Source: Flavobacterium terrisoli
Lineage (GTDB): Bacteria > Bacteroidota > Bacteroidia > Flavobacteriales > Flavobacteriaceae
Assembly: GCF_030167905.1 (NCBI RefSeq)
Contig: NZ_JARGNA010000001.1
Location: 1 to 64,000, forward strand
Length of the DNA stretch: 64,000 nt
Direction: 5' to 3'
Under the pieces are notes generated by a model. The model was not told the DNA's origin. It searched no databases and saw only the letters and a program-made list of their open reading frames with translations. How positions within the stretch are numbered: position 1 is the stretch's first letter; each line of letters begins with the position of its first letter. Positions 41,817-53,009 of the stretch are shown one piece after another. A program made the translations under genes and the position numbers.

Positions 41817-42098
41817 TTAGTCGGCTAATACGATTACTTTATTGTCTTTCATTTCAATAGTTCCTGAATTGATTTCCAAAGTGTAGTTTTGGTCGTTTAC
41901 TTTGGTAAACTTCTCCGCCACTTCTTTGCCAATTTTAAAACTGTTGGCAGCGATTTTCACGGTACCTTGTTTTAAAATAGAAACTATCGGCGCGTGGTTG
42001 TTCAGGATTTGGAACGAACCATCAACACCCGGTAAAGAAACCGAAGTTACTTCGCCTTTGAATAATGTAGCTTCCGGTGATACTATTTCTAAAATCAT
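41817..42098 (-). CDS. atpC: ATP synthase F1 epsilon subunit
   Basis: 93 aa, short form limited to the N-terminal beta-sandwich (LEIVSPEATLFKGEVTSVSLPGVDG...); the C-terminal helical hairpin of longer homologues is absent, as usual in Bacteroidota. It lies 13 bases after atpD. It joins the gamma subunit to the c-ring in the rotor. The missing helices mean no epsilon-type inhibition of ATP hydrolysis is expected. Confidence 0.95.
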   Translation of the reverse strand: MILEIVSPEATLFKGEVTSVSLPGVDGSFQILNNHAPIVSILKQGTVKIAANSFKIGKEVAEKFTKVNDQNYTLEINSGTIEMKDNKVIVLAD

Positions 42099-42111
42099 AC
42101 TTTTATTTATA

Positions 42112-43626
<1,515 letters not shown>

Positions 43627-43684
43627 TTATGTATTTATTAAATAGCTGTTTAGGTTTGAAAAAAACACCTCTTTTTTCAGAGCG

Positions 43685-43715
43685 CAAAGGTAAATTTTCT
43701 ATTTTAAAAAATCAA
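43685..43715 (-). promoter_or_regulatory. Promoter of atpD
   Basis: Minus strand: TTG (43715-43713), 20-base spacer, TACCTTTG (43692-43685); full consensus match, leader about 55 bases. Confidence 0.8.
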
Positions 43716-43790
43716 TATTTGAAAGGAGTTTTTTTCTTTATTTTTTGATGAATCAGCAATTAAACACAAACTAAGCCTGTAACAAAACAA

Positions 43791-43818
43791 AAAACCACCT
43801 GATTTCTCAAGTGGTTTT
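43791..43818 (-). terminator. Terminator of the SGNH lipoprotein gene
   Basis: AAAACCAC (43791-43798) with GTGGTTTT (43811-43818), flanked by A/T runs. Confidence 0.8.
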
Positions 43819-43839
43819 GGGAATATATAATTGGTTAGA

Positions 43840-45282
43840 TTAAAAATTCAATGGGTCTTGCGGGTATAAAATACGATACAATCCAACATTTACACCTCTA
43901 AAGTTTGAACCGTATGTTTCATTAATCGCCGCCAGGAATTTATTTGCAATTAAGGCATATCCTCTCGGGCTCGGGTGAACACCATCAAGAGAAAAAGTTC
44001 CTCCTGTTACATAAGCTGAAGTCATGGTGTAATTATTCGCCACGATTCCTCCAGGAGCCGTTAATTGTGTCATTATTGCTTTGGCATCAACAAAAGCCAA
44101 TCCATTATTAGTAGCAGCGCCTTGAATCGTTACGTTGTAAGCATCAGTGGCTGTTCTCACTTCGATTATCTCATCTTTAGACAATACCCATTTGTCTGCC
44201 AGCGGTACTGAAACGCCATTCACTTGCAAAGGATTTCCTCCTACCGTAGTTCCGATAAAAGCTCTGGCAGGCAAGACAACTAAGTCTTCGCTGGTTGCAT
44301 GTCTGTAGGATGGAATTCCAAAACCTGATAAATTGGTCAGATACTCATCAACTATAACCACTGCATTTGTGTTTGAAGCGGTGAAATTAATGGTTCTTCT
44401 TGCTACTTCAGCGGCTGTTAATAATCCATTTGCCTGGGCAAACAACAAACCGTTATTATAAGGTGCATAACCTGAGTTTAATTGAGCGGCAGTAGCCGCA
44501 TTAAGCGGTACAGGGTTATAAGGTACCGTAGTAAAATAAGGTAGCGAACTAACATAAGGAAGGTTAGCTACTACTCCTTTTCTGCCACCGGTTGCAAGAG
44601 CCGAAGCCAAGGCATTATAGGCTGCATCAAAAGTAGCTACAGGTGTAATTGGGTTGGTTCCATCCCCTCCGGAAGTCGCGTAACCTAACACATCATTTCC
44701 ACCAATCCATAAGGAGAAGAACGTTGGGTTTTGAGAAACCGCATCTTCCAGAACAGTAGCTGCAGCTGAAGAAGCAAATCGCCCGAAATAAGGATTTGCA
44801 GTAGCATATCCGGAAACCCCAAGATGTATTGCTTTGGCACCCGGAATTCCCATATTATTAAACGGTCCGGTTAAATGTGCGCTAATATCCGTCGTAGATA
44901 CTCCTGAAACCGGTGTTGGTGTGCTATTGGCCGGATTGAACCATAGCCTTACGCCAAGTCCGGGAACCTGTACTCCTCCTGAAGAAAATCCTCCGATGTC
45001 ATCGTTCATAAACGGAGTAGTAAATTCGCCTCCTCCGGCTAACGCAAATTGCGTTGCCATAATATTCGGATAGGAATTCATTTGTCCTGTTTTAAATAAG
45101 GCACCATCACTATATCCAGCAGCGAACGAATCTCCCAAAGCTACATACTTTGAGAAATCTGCTGTTCCTGCAGTCAATGGCGATCCGTCTGTTGAATTAG
45201 GGTCAACGACTTTTTCGTCATCACTATTACATGCTACAAAGGTCAATGATACCAATAGCAGCCATTTGAAATTTTTTATCAT
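43840..45282 (-). CDS. Surface lipoprotein of the SGNH/GDSL hydrolase family
   Basis: 480 aa. Lipobox at LTFVAC (C18), followed by NSDDEK, an acidic stretch like the lipoprotein export signal that sends Bacteroidota lipoproteins to the cell surface. SGNH blocks: I at ALGDSFAAG (Ser52), III at GGNDVLG near residue 197, and V at DGVHPSPRGYALIA (Asp/His near 432). A large loop region lies between blocks I and III. It should hydrolyse an ester such as an acetyl or lipid group. It lies 28 bases after the TonB-dependent receptor gene, so the two likely form one uptake/processing operon. Confidence 0.9.
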   Translation of the reverse strand: MIKNFKWLLLVSLTFVACNSDDEKVVDPNSTDGSPLTAGTADFSKYVALGDSFAAGYSDGALFKTGQMNSYPNIMATQFALAGGGEFTTPFMNDDIGGFSSGGVQVPGLGVRLWFNPANSTPTPVSGVSTTDISAHLTGPFNNMGIPGAKAIHLGVSGYATANPYFGRFASSAAATVLEDAVSQNPTFFSLWIGGNDVLGYATSGGDGTNPITPVATFDAAYNALASALATGGRKGVVANLPYVSSLPYFTTVPYNPVPLNAATAAQLNSGYAPYNNGLLFAQANGLLTAAEVARRTINFTASNTNAVVIVDEYLTNLSGFGIPSYRHATSEDLVVLPARAFIGTTVGGNPLQVNGVSVPLADKWVLSKDEIIEVRTATDAYNVTIQGAATNNGLAFVDAKAIMTQLTAPGGIVANNYTMTSAYVTGGTFSLDGVHPSPRGYALIANKFLAAINETYGSNFRGVNVGLYRILYPQDPLNF

Positions 45283-45310
45283 AACTATATATAATTTATA
45301 ATTGGTTGGA

Positions 45311-48151
45311 TTATGGATTAATGGTTAAAGACACGAAATATTGTTGACCTATCAATCCAGGCCCTAAAAGTTGTCTGTATTCTTTTCCGCCAATGTTAGT
45401 TGCGCCCACTTTTAAAACTGATTTTAAACTTGGTACACCATAACTGATTTGGGCATCAATAACCGTTGCTGCATCAATCATTCCGTCTGCGAAAGTTGAT
45501 TCCCAGTAATATTCATCGCTCCATCTTCCACTAACGTTGAATCCGAAGTTTTTGAATAAATTGTCATTGCTTAATGAAGCTTTAACTCTGTGCTTAGGCG
45601 TATTGAATCCTGCCTCAAAACTTGGGTCTTTGGCTTGGTCAAAATCAAATTGAGCATAGTTATAATTTGCAGATACTTCGAAGTTTTTTGGTAATTTTTT
45701 AGCCAATCCCACACCAAAACCTAATGATTTGATTTCGATATCTGTATTGGTATACAATTGGAACGCTCTTGTGTTTCCTGTTGCCAAGGCATCCACAGAT
45801 TGTGCGCCCGGATCTGCTGGACCTAAAGCTGGGTTTGGTGCATCCTGGGCAGTTCCATACAATGGTGCAACTACTGTTAAATTCCCGATAAAATCATTGT
45901 AAATGTTATAGTAACCATTGATATCCCAGGTGTAGCCATTTTCTTCTCCTCTATATCCCAATTCAATTGCTCTTACGGTTTCCGGTTTTACCAAGTCAAC
46001 ATCGGTTCTTACCAACAATGCTGATGCTGCAATAGGATCTGTAGGTGCTAATGCCGAAAAGGCTTGCACAGATTGTAGCGTATACGAATTATAGTAAGCA
46101 TTGTTTCCATTAATTGTTGTTGATGTGCCACCAACTAAGGCTTGTCCTAATGGAGAAGTTACCGGTAGTGTTTCCTCGTATCTTGTCAAGTTGTCTGGCG
46201 CAGAACCTAAAAGAATTGCATTACCAACATTGAATCCGATGTATTGATCCTGGGTAGTTGGGTTACGGAAACCTGTTTGGTATGATCCTCTTAAAATATG
46301 ATTTCTGGCTTTTCCGGCAGTTAATACCCAAGATAACCTTGGAGAATAGCTTCCATCAAAATTCTCTGATTTGTCATATCGGACAGAACCTGCCAACTTC
46401 AATCGGTCATCCAATATTTTTTTCTGAACCTGAGTATACACTCCGTATTCATCATATTTAATTCCGCCAAACTCAGGCGTATCGGTATAAATTCTTCCAT
46501 AAGAATTCAAATCGTATCTTCTGTAAGAACCTCCGAGTTGAATTTCGGCTACCTTGATTAAATCTCTAAAGTTATAATTGGCATCTGAATGGTAAATTTT
46601 TGAGTTGTCTACCAATTTAGAACCCGTTAATACATTAGAATCTGAAGTTACCTGATTGAATGCATTTTGGAATTCAGGAGTTCCCGGCAAAAATCTTCCG
46701 GTATCTGCTGTTGCTCTTGCTGCAGCATGTGCCTGAGTTGGTGTAGCCCCTAATAATGTAGACTGCACGTAAGCTCCGGCATATTGTCCGAACCAGGTTG
46801 AATCCGGTTTCCATGCTCTGTTAATATTAAGTCCGGTAAATAACATATCATAAGATCTACCACCATCTTCTGTGGTAAAATATCCTCTTACGAAAAAGTT
46901 CTTACCCATAAATTCCAATTTGTGCTGTTGCATTTCGAAACCATTTAAATAATAACGATTTGCCCCCTGATACACTGAATTTCCAAATCCGAATTTACTT
47001 TGCCAAACGATTTCAAACTTTTCATTTCCAAAAGGTCTCACATGCAATGAGAAGTCAACTTTAGCATTTTTAACTTTATTATCTGTCAAATCAACCTCAT
47101 TGTAACCTGTTCTTGATACGTTTTCATTAGGCAATATGTTCAATGCTGAAGCCGGAAGTAATCCTAATCCAACAAGGGTTTGACCTACACTTTTGATATT
47201 GGTTGAAGCCTCATCTCCATAAACATTCATACCATTATAATTGTGATGGCTTCTGTCTCTGCCTTCAACGGTTTTATCGTCGTAATCTGTTGCCCACCAT
47301 TCGGTACCATGCATATAGGTGAAATTGGCTTTACCGGCAATATATTTATTAAATGCTTTAGCCGCTCTTATACCATAATCATAGTAATCATTTGAACCGG
47401 CTGCTTTTTGGCTGGTTGAACCATATTTTACATAAGCTGTAATTCCTTCATACTTGAAAGGACTTTTACTGTTCATAAACAAAATACCATTAAAGGCATT
47501 GGCACCATAAAGCGCCGAAGATGCTCCAGGCAAAAGCTCCACATTGGCAACATCTATATCAGAAACCCCAATAAGGTTACCCAATACAAAGTTCAATAAA
47601 GGTGAAGAGTTATCCATTCCATCAACCAATTGCATAAAACGCGTATTGGCCACTGTTGCAAATCCACGAGTGTTGATAGACTTAAAGGACATACTACTGG
47701 TGTTCATCTGAACCTCTTTAAGGTTTTCCAGTCCATCGTAGAAAGTTGGTGATGCTGTTTTCTTAATGTCTCTGATGGTCATTCTCTCAATCGTTACCGG
47801 AGATTCTCTGACTTTCTCAGGGGTTCTCGATGCAGAAACTACAATTTCATCTAATTGCGTTTCTTGTTCGGATAACGAAACACTTACGTTTTGATTGTTG
47901 GACGTTACACTTACTTTTGAGCTCCCAAAACCTACGCTTGACACTTCAATGTCAAATGGTGGTTTTTTAGAAGTTGTCAGGGTGAAATTTCCATCACTGT
48001 CTGTAACTGTTCCTCCGCTTTCGCCAGCAACTTTGACGTTGGCTCCCGGAATTGGTTGATTTTTACTGTCTTTAACCGAGCCGGATATTGACGTTTGCGA
48101 ATAAGTAATGCCGCAAAAAAACAATGAAAGGATAAATAAATAAATCTTCAT
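45311..48151 (-). CDS. TonB-dependent outer-membrane receptor
   Basis: 946 aa. Signal peptide 1-18 (GITYSQ), a carboxypeptidase-regulatory-like domain 20-105 (ISGSVKDSKNQPIPGANVKV), plug domain about 110-230 (VRESPVTIERM ... LPGASSALYGANAFNGIL), then the beta-barrel to the C-terminus, which ends in an aromatic-containing strand (QQYFVSLTINP). It imports a substrate using TonB energy. It is not SusC-paired with a SusD; the partner downstream is an SGNH lipoprotein, which may free the substrate from an ester. Substrate unknown. Confidence 0.95.
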   Translation of the reverse strand: MKIYLFILSLFFCGITYSQTSISGSVKDSKNQPIPGANVKVAGESGGTVTDSDGNFTLTTSKKPPFDIEVSSVGFGSSKVSVTSNNQNVSVSLSEQETQLDEIVVSASRTPEKVRESPVTIERMTIRDIKKTASPTFYDGLENLKEVQMNTSSMSFKSINTRGFATVANTRFMQLVDGMDNSSPLLNFVLGNLIGVSDIDVANVELLPGASSALYGANAFNGILFMNSKSPFKYEGITAYVKYGSTSQKAAGSNDYYDYGIRAAKAFNKYIAGKANFTYMHGTEWWATDYDDKTVEGRDRSHHNYNGMNVYGDEASTNIKSVGQTLVGLGLLPASALNILPNENVSRTGYNEVDLTDNKVKNAKVDFSLHVRPFGNEKFEIVWQSKFGFGNSVYQGANRYYLNGFEMQQHKLEFMGKNFFVRGYFTTEDGGRSYDMLFTGLNINRAWKPDSTWFGQYAGAYVQSTLLGATPTQAHAAARATADTGRFLPGTPEFQNAFNQVTSDSNVLTGSKLVDNSKIYHSDANYNFRDLIKVAEIQLGGSYRRYDLNSYGRIYTDTPEFGGIKYDEYGVYTQVQKKILDDRLKLAGSVRYDKSENFDGSYSPRLSWVLTAGKARNHILRGSYQTGFRNPTTQDQYIGFNVGNAILLGSAPDNLTRYEETLPVTSPLGQALVGGTSTTINGNNAYYNSYTLQSVQAFSALAPTDPIAASALLVRTDVDLVKPETVRAIELGYRGEENGYTWDINGYYNIYNDFIGNLTVVAPLYGTAQDAPNPALGPADPGAQSVDALATGNTRAFQLYTNTDIEIKSLGFGVGLAKKLPKNFEVSANYNYAQFDFDQAKDPSFEAGFNTPKHRVKASLSNDNLFKNFGFNVSGRWSDEYYWESTFADGMIDAATVIDAQISYGVPSLKSVLKVGATNIGGKEYRQLLGPGLIGQQYFVSLTINP

Positions 48152-48385
48152 TTGGTTTTAAATTTTGTTGGTTTATGTAGCCAAAGTACAAATATTTTTT
48201 TTACATTTTTAAAAAACCCGCTTCCATTTTATCAATAACTTATTAATAAGTTCGATTATTGACAATTCAATAATATTTGCCTTTTTTAAGGTTTTATTAA
48301 CTTTTTGACGGTATTGCTAAAAAAAATACTATGCATACATACAAAATAGCGCTTCTATTAAATTAATCACAAATAATGAGCAAAA

Positions 48386-48412
48386 AAAAAGCGAGAATAA
48401 ATCTCGCTTTTT
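48386..48412 (-). terminator. Terminator of glmS
   Basis: AAAAAGCGAGA / TCTCGCTTTTT stem with short loop, T run on the minus strand, 23 bases after the glmS stop. Confidence 0.88.
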
Positions 48413-48434
48413 GGTATATTTTGTAGTAAAAAAA

Positions 48435-50282
48435 TTATTCTACCGTTACTGATTTTGCCAAATTTCTTGGTTGGTCAACATTACAACCTCTCATTACCGC
48501 AATATGGTAAGACAATAATTGCAATGGAATTGTGGTAATTAGCGGTGATAAAGCGTCTGAAGTTTCAGGGATTTCAATCACATGATCTGCCAGCTCTTTT
48601 ACTTGTGTATCACCTTTGGTTACCACAGCAATAATTTTACCGCTTCTTGATTTTATTTCCTGGATATTGCTCACCACTTTATCATAGTGTCCTTGTTTTG
48701 GTGCAATAACCACAACCGGCATTTGCTCATCGATGAGGGCAATCGGACCGTGTTTCATTTCCGCTGCCGGATAACCTTCTGCGTGGATGTATGATATCTC
48801 TTTTAATTTCAGCGCACCTTCTAAAGCTACCGGAAAATTATAACCTCTTCCCAGGTAAAGACAGTTTGGAGCATCTTTAAATATAGCCGCAATTTCTTTG
48901 GCTTTATCATTAGTCTCCAATGCTTCTGCCACTTTCTCCGGAATCACTTCTAATTCCTGTAAGTATCTGTGGAAGTCAGAATTTGAGAGCGTTCCTTTGG
49001 CTTTTGCTAAACGAAGTGCAATCATGGTTAAAACCGTAATCTGAGTGGTAAATGCTTTGGTAGAAGCTACTCCGATTTCCGGTCCGGCATGGGTATAAGC
49101 TCCGGCATGCGTTTCTCTGGAAATAGAAGAACCCACAACGTTACAAACCCCAAATACAAAAGCGCCTTTCTCTTTAGCTAATTTAATCGCAGCCAAAGTA
49201 TCTGCTGTTTCTCCTGATTGTGAAATCGCGATAACGACATCCGATGAATTGATAATTGGGTTTCTGTATCTGAATTCAGAGGCATACTCCACTTCAACCG
49301 GAATTCTGGTAAACTCTTCAAAAATATATTCTGCCACTAATCCGGCGTGCCATGAAGTTCCGCAGGCAACAATAAGGATTCTTTGTGCATGAAGGAATTT
49401 TTCCAGATTGTCTTCAACACCGGCCATTTGGATAATGCCCTGATTGGCCAATAATCTTCCTCTGTAAGTATCTTTGATAACGTTTGGTTGCTCGTAGATT
49501 TCTTTCAACATGAAATGATCATAACCACCTTTTTCAATTTGCTCCAAATTCATCTGGAGTTCTTGAATATAAGGATCAACCAAAGAGTCATCTTTAATTT
49601 TTCTGATTTTTAACGGCTTGTTCAATCTGACAATCGCCATTTCTTCATCTTCTAAATAAATTGCATTAGAAGTATATTCGATAAACGGTGAAGCATCTGA
49701 AGCCACAAAAAATTCGTCTTTCCCTACGCCAATCGCTAAAGGACTCCCTAATCTTGCCGCTACAATTTCATCCGGTTTTTCTTTGTCAAAAACACAAATA
49801 GCATACGCTCCAACCACCTGGTTTAGTGCTATCTGAACAGCTTTCCCCAGTTTGATGTTTTCTTTTTTCTTAACCTCTTCAATCAAATTGATTAAAACCT
49901 CTGTATCGGTATCAGAAGTGAATGTGTATCCTCTTTTAAGCAACTCCTTTTTTAATGGCTCATAATTTTCAATGATTCCATTGTGGATGATTACTAAATT
50001 CCCTGAATTGGAAACATGTGGATGTGAGTTTATATCATTGGGAACACCATGCGTTGCCCAACGTGTATGACCTATTCCTATAGTTGCTTTTGAAGCAGCT
50101 AAATCTTTTGCCTTTTCTTCAAGATCGGAAACTTTTCCTTTGGTTTTGGATATTTTTAAATCCTTGCCATCGCAAAGCATTATCCCGGCGCTGTCATAGC
50201 CACGGTATTCTAATCTTTTTAACCCTTTAATTACTATTGGATACGCTTCACGATATCCGATATAGCCAACAATTCCACACAT
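48435..50282 (-). CDS. glmS: Glutamine-fructose-6-phosphate aminotransferase (isomerizing)
   Basis: 615 aa. N-terminal glutaminase with catalytic Cys2 (MCGIVGYIG) and two SIS domains (ISQSGETADTLAA and YLGRGYNFPVALEGALKLKE), ending KSVTVE as in the family. First step of UDP-GlcNAc synthesis. Last gene of the operon with the DUF4270 lipoprotein (11 bases upstream) and the glycogen-synthase-like protein, a set conserved in flavobacteria as far as I recall. Confidence 0.98.
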   Translation of the reverse strand: MCGIVGYIGYREAYPIVIKGLKRLEYRGYDSAGIMLCDGKDLKISKTKGKVSDLEEKAKDLAASKATIGIGHTRWATHGVPNDINSHPHVSNSGNLVIIHNGIIENYEPLKKELLKRGYTFTSDTDTEVLINLIEEVKKKENIKLGKAVQIALNQVVGAYAICVFDKEKPDEIVAARLGSPLAIGVGKDEFFVASDASPFIEYTSNAIYLEDEEMAIVRLNKPLKIRKIKDDSLVDPYIQELQMNLEQIEKGGYDHFMLKEIYEQPNVIKDTYRGRLLANQGIIQMAGVEDNLEKFLHAQRILIVACGTSWHAGLVAEYIFEEFTRIPVEVEYASEFRYRNPIINSSDVVIAISQSGETADTLAAIKLAKEKGAFVFGVCNVVGSSISRETHAGAYTHAGPEIGVASTKAFTTQITVLTMIALRLAKAKGTLSNSDFHRYLQELEVIPEKVAEALETNDKAKEIAAIFKDAPNCLYLGRGYNFPVALEGALKLKEISYIHAEGYPAAEMKHGPIALIDEQMPVVVIAPKQGHYDKVVSNIQEIKSRSGKIIAVVTKGDTQVKELADHVIEIPETSDALSPLITTIPLQLLSYHIAVMRGCNVDQPRNLAKSVTVE

Positions 50283-50293
50283 AACTTTACGTT

Positions 50294-52075
50294 TTAATCA
50301 GGTTTTGTATAATAAATGTCAAATTTTATTCTGTCTGCATAATGCAGATCGCCAACCGGTAAATTGGTTCCATACAAAATGGTTCCCAATGGATTCAAAA
50401 CCGACATGCTTGGCGCACCATTTGAATTACTGTTTGCCGTTTTCAATTTAGAAAAAGCAACATTATTTATGTTTTCAGTTACCGAAAGGCCCAATCTCAC
50501 ATTGGTTGAATCTTTCATAATCAGGTTCCTGATGTGATTTGTAATCCTGATCCTGTATTTAACACCTCTGGCCGGAGTAGCTGCATCTCTTTCAATGATC
50601 CCTCCGTGAATTATTTTACTGTATTTTGGAATTGCTGAATTCGTAGTATAATCAAAACTATAATCCACCAATATGCTTTTATTATTCAAATCATATAAGA
50701 AGATACGATTCGGTTCGTGCGCACCAGCCATAGCATCTCTATCAATCGTAAATGAAAGCTGTGCATCATTAATCATCCATCGCTCTTTGGTAGAATGGTC
50801 TGTCAACGAATTATCTACCAAAGGATATCTTAAATCATCTAATTCATCTGAGACACCATTTGGAGTAAATACTTTTACATACAAAGGATCTCCTTCTGCA
50901 TCATTAATATAATTTGTACTTCCCTCTGGTTCTGCTTTGCGAATGTATTTGTAGGCATCCGCCTGTCCGAATAAATCTATGATTGACATCGCACCTTCTC
51001 CACCTCTTAAATACAACCTGCTTGCCTCGGCAGTACTATTAGCCGCAGCCAAATAAGTTCCGTTTTCCGTAATATTGTTAATCAAACTCACTGAGTTTCC
51101 AGTTAAATTCAGCACGAATGTTTTGTCTACTCTCGTAAAGGTTGGATTGCCTTGTGCATCATCTTCCCCTTTTTTATCTTCATTGTAGTAAATGGTAATT
51201 TTTCCGCTTCTGAAATCAAGCATCGCCATCTGTCCTGTTGTGCCGTCTGTCTTAAAATACAATCCCCTGAAAAAGTTTTTAAACACATTATTGTTTACCA
51301 ATTGCGCACTGTTAGAAGGGTTTAAAATCAAATCAGCAAAAACCGCATTATTCAGGTGCAATCGCATGGAAGGAGCTTTTCTGGTCACTTCGTTATCATC
51401 TATAGTTCCATCTTCATCCTCATCGACAGTCAATATTTTTTCCCTTTTGTCAAAAAAGAATTGGTCGTTTTCGTCTACATTGGTTGAATTATTCAATCGC
51501 CCCTCAATTCTATTGGCGTTAATCTGAGCATCCATATCCGTATAAAAAAGCTGACGTTCTCCCAATGATTGATTTGGATCTAAATCTCTCAAATAATAAT
51601 TAGACCTGTAAATATTCAATTGAAATTTAGAATTTTCCGGGCCATAAATAGAGTCCAAAGTGTACACTTTATTGTCATCGGCATCCAGTTCGTCTTCTAA
51701 AGTTTTGAAATAAGGAATGTCCAAAATCACACTGTCAATTTCTGTCGGATCAACATCGTAATCTTCAGGATCAACATTATTAAATTCAGGAGCCAATGTT
51801 GCCAATTCTACCTGAGTAACAAAATTAGCCTGTGTTTTACCATATACCGGATTATCATAAATCCCTAATGGGTTAATCGGTAAATTATTACTGGAAATCG
51901 GTCCTAATTTTTGATTGTAGGCTTGTATGCTGGCATCGGAGTATTTTAGAAAACCAAAGTGGTCGTCTCCGACGATATTTGTCCCTAATTCATTAAAATC
52001 TTTGTCACAGGAAGCAAGCATTAATAAGGCAATAAGCCCAAAGAAAATCTGTTTTAAGTATGATTTTTTAAACAT
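50294..52075 (-). CDS. DUF4270 lipoprotein
   Basis: 593 aa. Lipobox LMLASC (C23) then DKDFNELGTNIVGDDHF, the signature opening of DUF4270 proteins. Mostly beta, rich in Asp/Asn, no catalytic motif. The tail reads HYADRIKFDIYYTKPD. Outer-membrane or surface lipoprotein of unknown role. Between the glycogen-synthase-like gene (21 bases) and glmS (11 bases). Confidence 0.88.
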   Translation of the reverse strand: MFKKSYLKQIFFGLIALLMLASCDKDFNELGTNIVGDDHFGFLKYSDASIQAYNQKLGPISSNNLPINPLGIYDNPVYGKTQANFVTQVELATLAPEFNNVDPEDYDVDPTEIDSVILDIPYFKTLEDELDADDNKVYTLDSIYGPENSKFQLNIYRSNYYLRDLDPNQSLGERQLFYTDMDAQINANRIEGRLNNSTNVDENDQFFFDKREKILTVDEDEDGTIDDNEVTRKAPSMRLHLNNAVFADLILNPSNSAQLVNNNVFKNFFRGLYFKTDGTTGQMAMLDFRSGKITIYYNEDKKGEDDAQGNPTFTRVDKTFVLNLTGNSVSLINNITENGTYLAAANSTAEASRLYLRGGEGAMSIIDLFGQADAYKYIRKAEPEGSTNYINDAEGDPLYVKVFTPNGVSDELDDLRYPLVDNSLTDHSTKERWMINDAQLSFTIDRDAMAGAHEPNRIFLYDLNNKSILVDYSFDYTTNSAIPKYSKIIHGGIIERDAATPARGVKYRIRITNHIRNLIMKDSTNVRLGLSVTENINNVAFSKLKTANSNSNGAPSMSVLNPLGTILYGTNLPVGDLHYADRIKFDIYYTKPD

Positions 52076-52096
52076 AAATCTGAATAATTATTTTTT

Positions 52097-52903
52097 TTAA
52101 GGAAGCATTGTCTTGTAGAAGTTTGTATATGCTTCTGAGAATTTGTCTTTCGAGGCGAAAGGTAAAAAAGGTTTTCCTGAAGATTCTATAAATTTTGTTA
52201 AACTTGACGACAGGTTTTCAGAGGCAATTATTACCGCATCTGAATGTTGGATTGACGACTTGATAAGGTTTTCATAGTTAGGCAATTCCAAATCCTGAAT
52301 AGCATCCTGCGGAATGTTATCAAACTTAATTTTGTTGATCATTTCGGTATCTAACGTTCCATCGAATGACTGACTGTAAACCGAGGTCACAATCTTAGTG
52401 TCTGAAAACAACGCTTCGTGCTTGTAATAATGCTTCATGTAAACCGGAAGCAAACCTGCCATCCAGCCATGAACGTGAATAATATCGGGAACCCAATTTA
52501 ATTTCTTAACCGTTTCAACCACCCCTTTGGCAAAGAAAATAGCTCTTTCGTCATTGTCCGGATACATCACACCGTCTTCATCACTGAAAGTCGCTTTTCT
52601 CTTGAAATATTCATCATTATCAATAAAATAAACCTGTATTCTCTCTTTCGGGATGGATGCTACTTTGATAATCAAAGGCATATCCAAATCATTTACGACT
52701 AAATTCATTCCCGACAATCTGATAACCTCATGTAATTGATGCCTTCTTTCGTTGATATTCCCATATCTTGGCATAAAAATTCTTATTTGCCCTCCCTGAT
52801 CATTAACCATTTTAGGGACGTCATACGACATTAAAGAAACCTCATTTTCAGCCAGATAAGGCACCACTTCAGATGATACATACAATATCCTCTTATCTTC
52901 CAT
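52097..52903 (-). CDS. Glycogen/starch synthase-like protein, N-terminal half only
   Basis: 268 aa. Similar to the N-terminal GT-B half of GT5 glycogen synthase: RILYVSSEVVPYL, IRIFMPRYGNI, VYFIDNDEYF, and DIIHVHGWMAGLLPVY. The C-terminal nucleotide-sugar half is absent and the KTGGL loop that binds ADP-glucose is replaced (residues 16-26 read PYLAENEVSLM). Canonical transferase activity is therefore unlikely. It heads the operon with DUF4270 and glmS and is divergent from panC. A regulatory or scaffold role is possible; unknown. Confidence 0.85.
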   Translation of the reverse strand: MEDKRILYVSSEVVPYLAENEVSLMSYDVPKMVNDQGGQIRIFMPRYGNINERRHQLHEVIRLSGMNLVVNDLDMPLIIKVASIPKERIQVYFIDNDEYFKRKATFSDEDGVMYPDNDERAIFFAKGVVETVKKLNWVPDIIHVHGWMAGLLPVYMKHYYKHEALFSDTKIVTSVYSQSFDGTLDTEMINKIKFDNIPQDAIQDLELPNYENLIKSSIQHSDAVIIASENLSSSLTKFIESSGKPFLPFASKDKFSEAYTNFYKTMLP

Positions 52904-52941
52904 AATCTATTTTACTTTATTTATTGGCAATAAAAAACAGG

Positions 52942-52988
52942 CAAAAGTACAAAAATTTATGCAGTTATTTATGAAAATAGTAAGTTTG
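52942..52988. promoter_or_regulatory. Divergent promoter region for panC and the glycogen-synthase-like operon
   Basis: A -7 box TACTTTTG on the minus strand (52949-52942) and TAAGTTTG on the plus strand (52981-52988) face away from each other. The -33 elements are not clear. The plus box lies 21 bases before ATG 53010 and rules out the in-frame ATGs upstream of it. Confidence 0.55.
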
Positions 52989-53009
52989 CAACTCATTTAC
53001 CGAAAGCCA

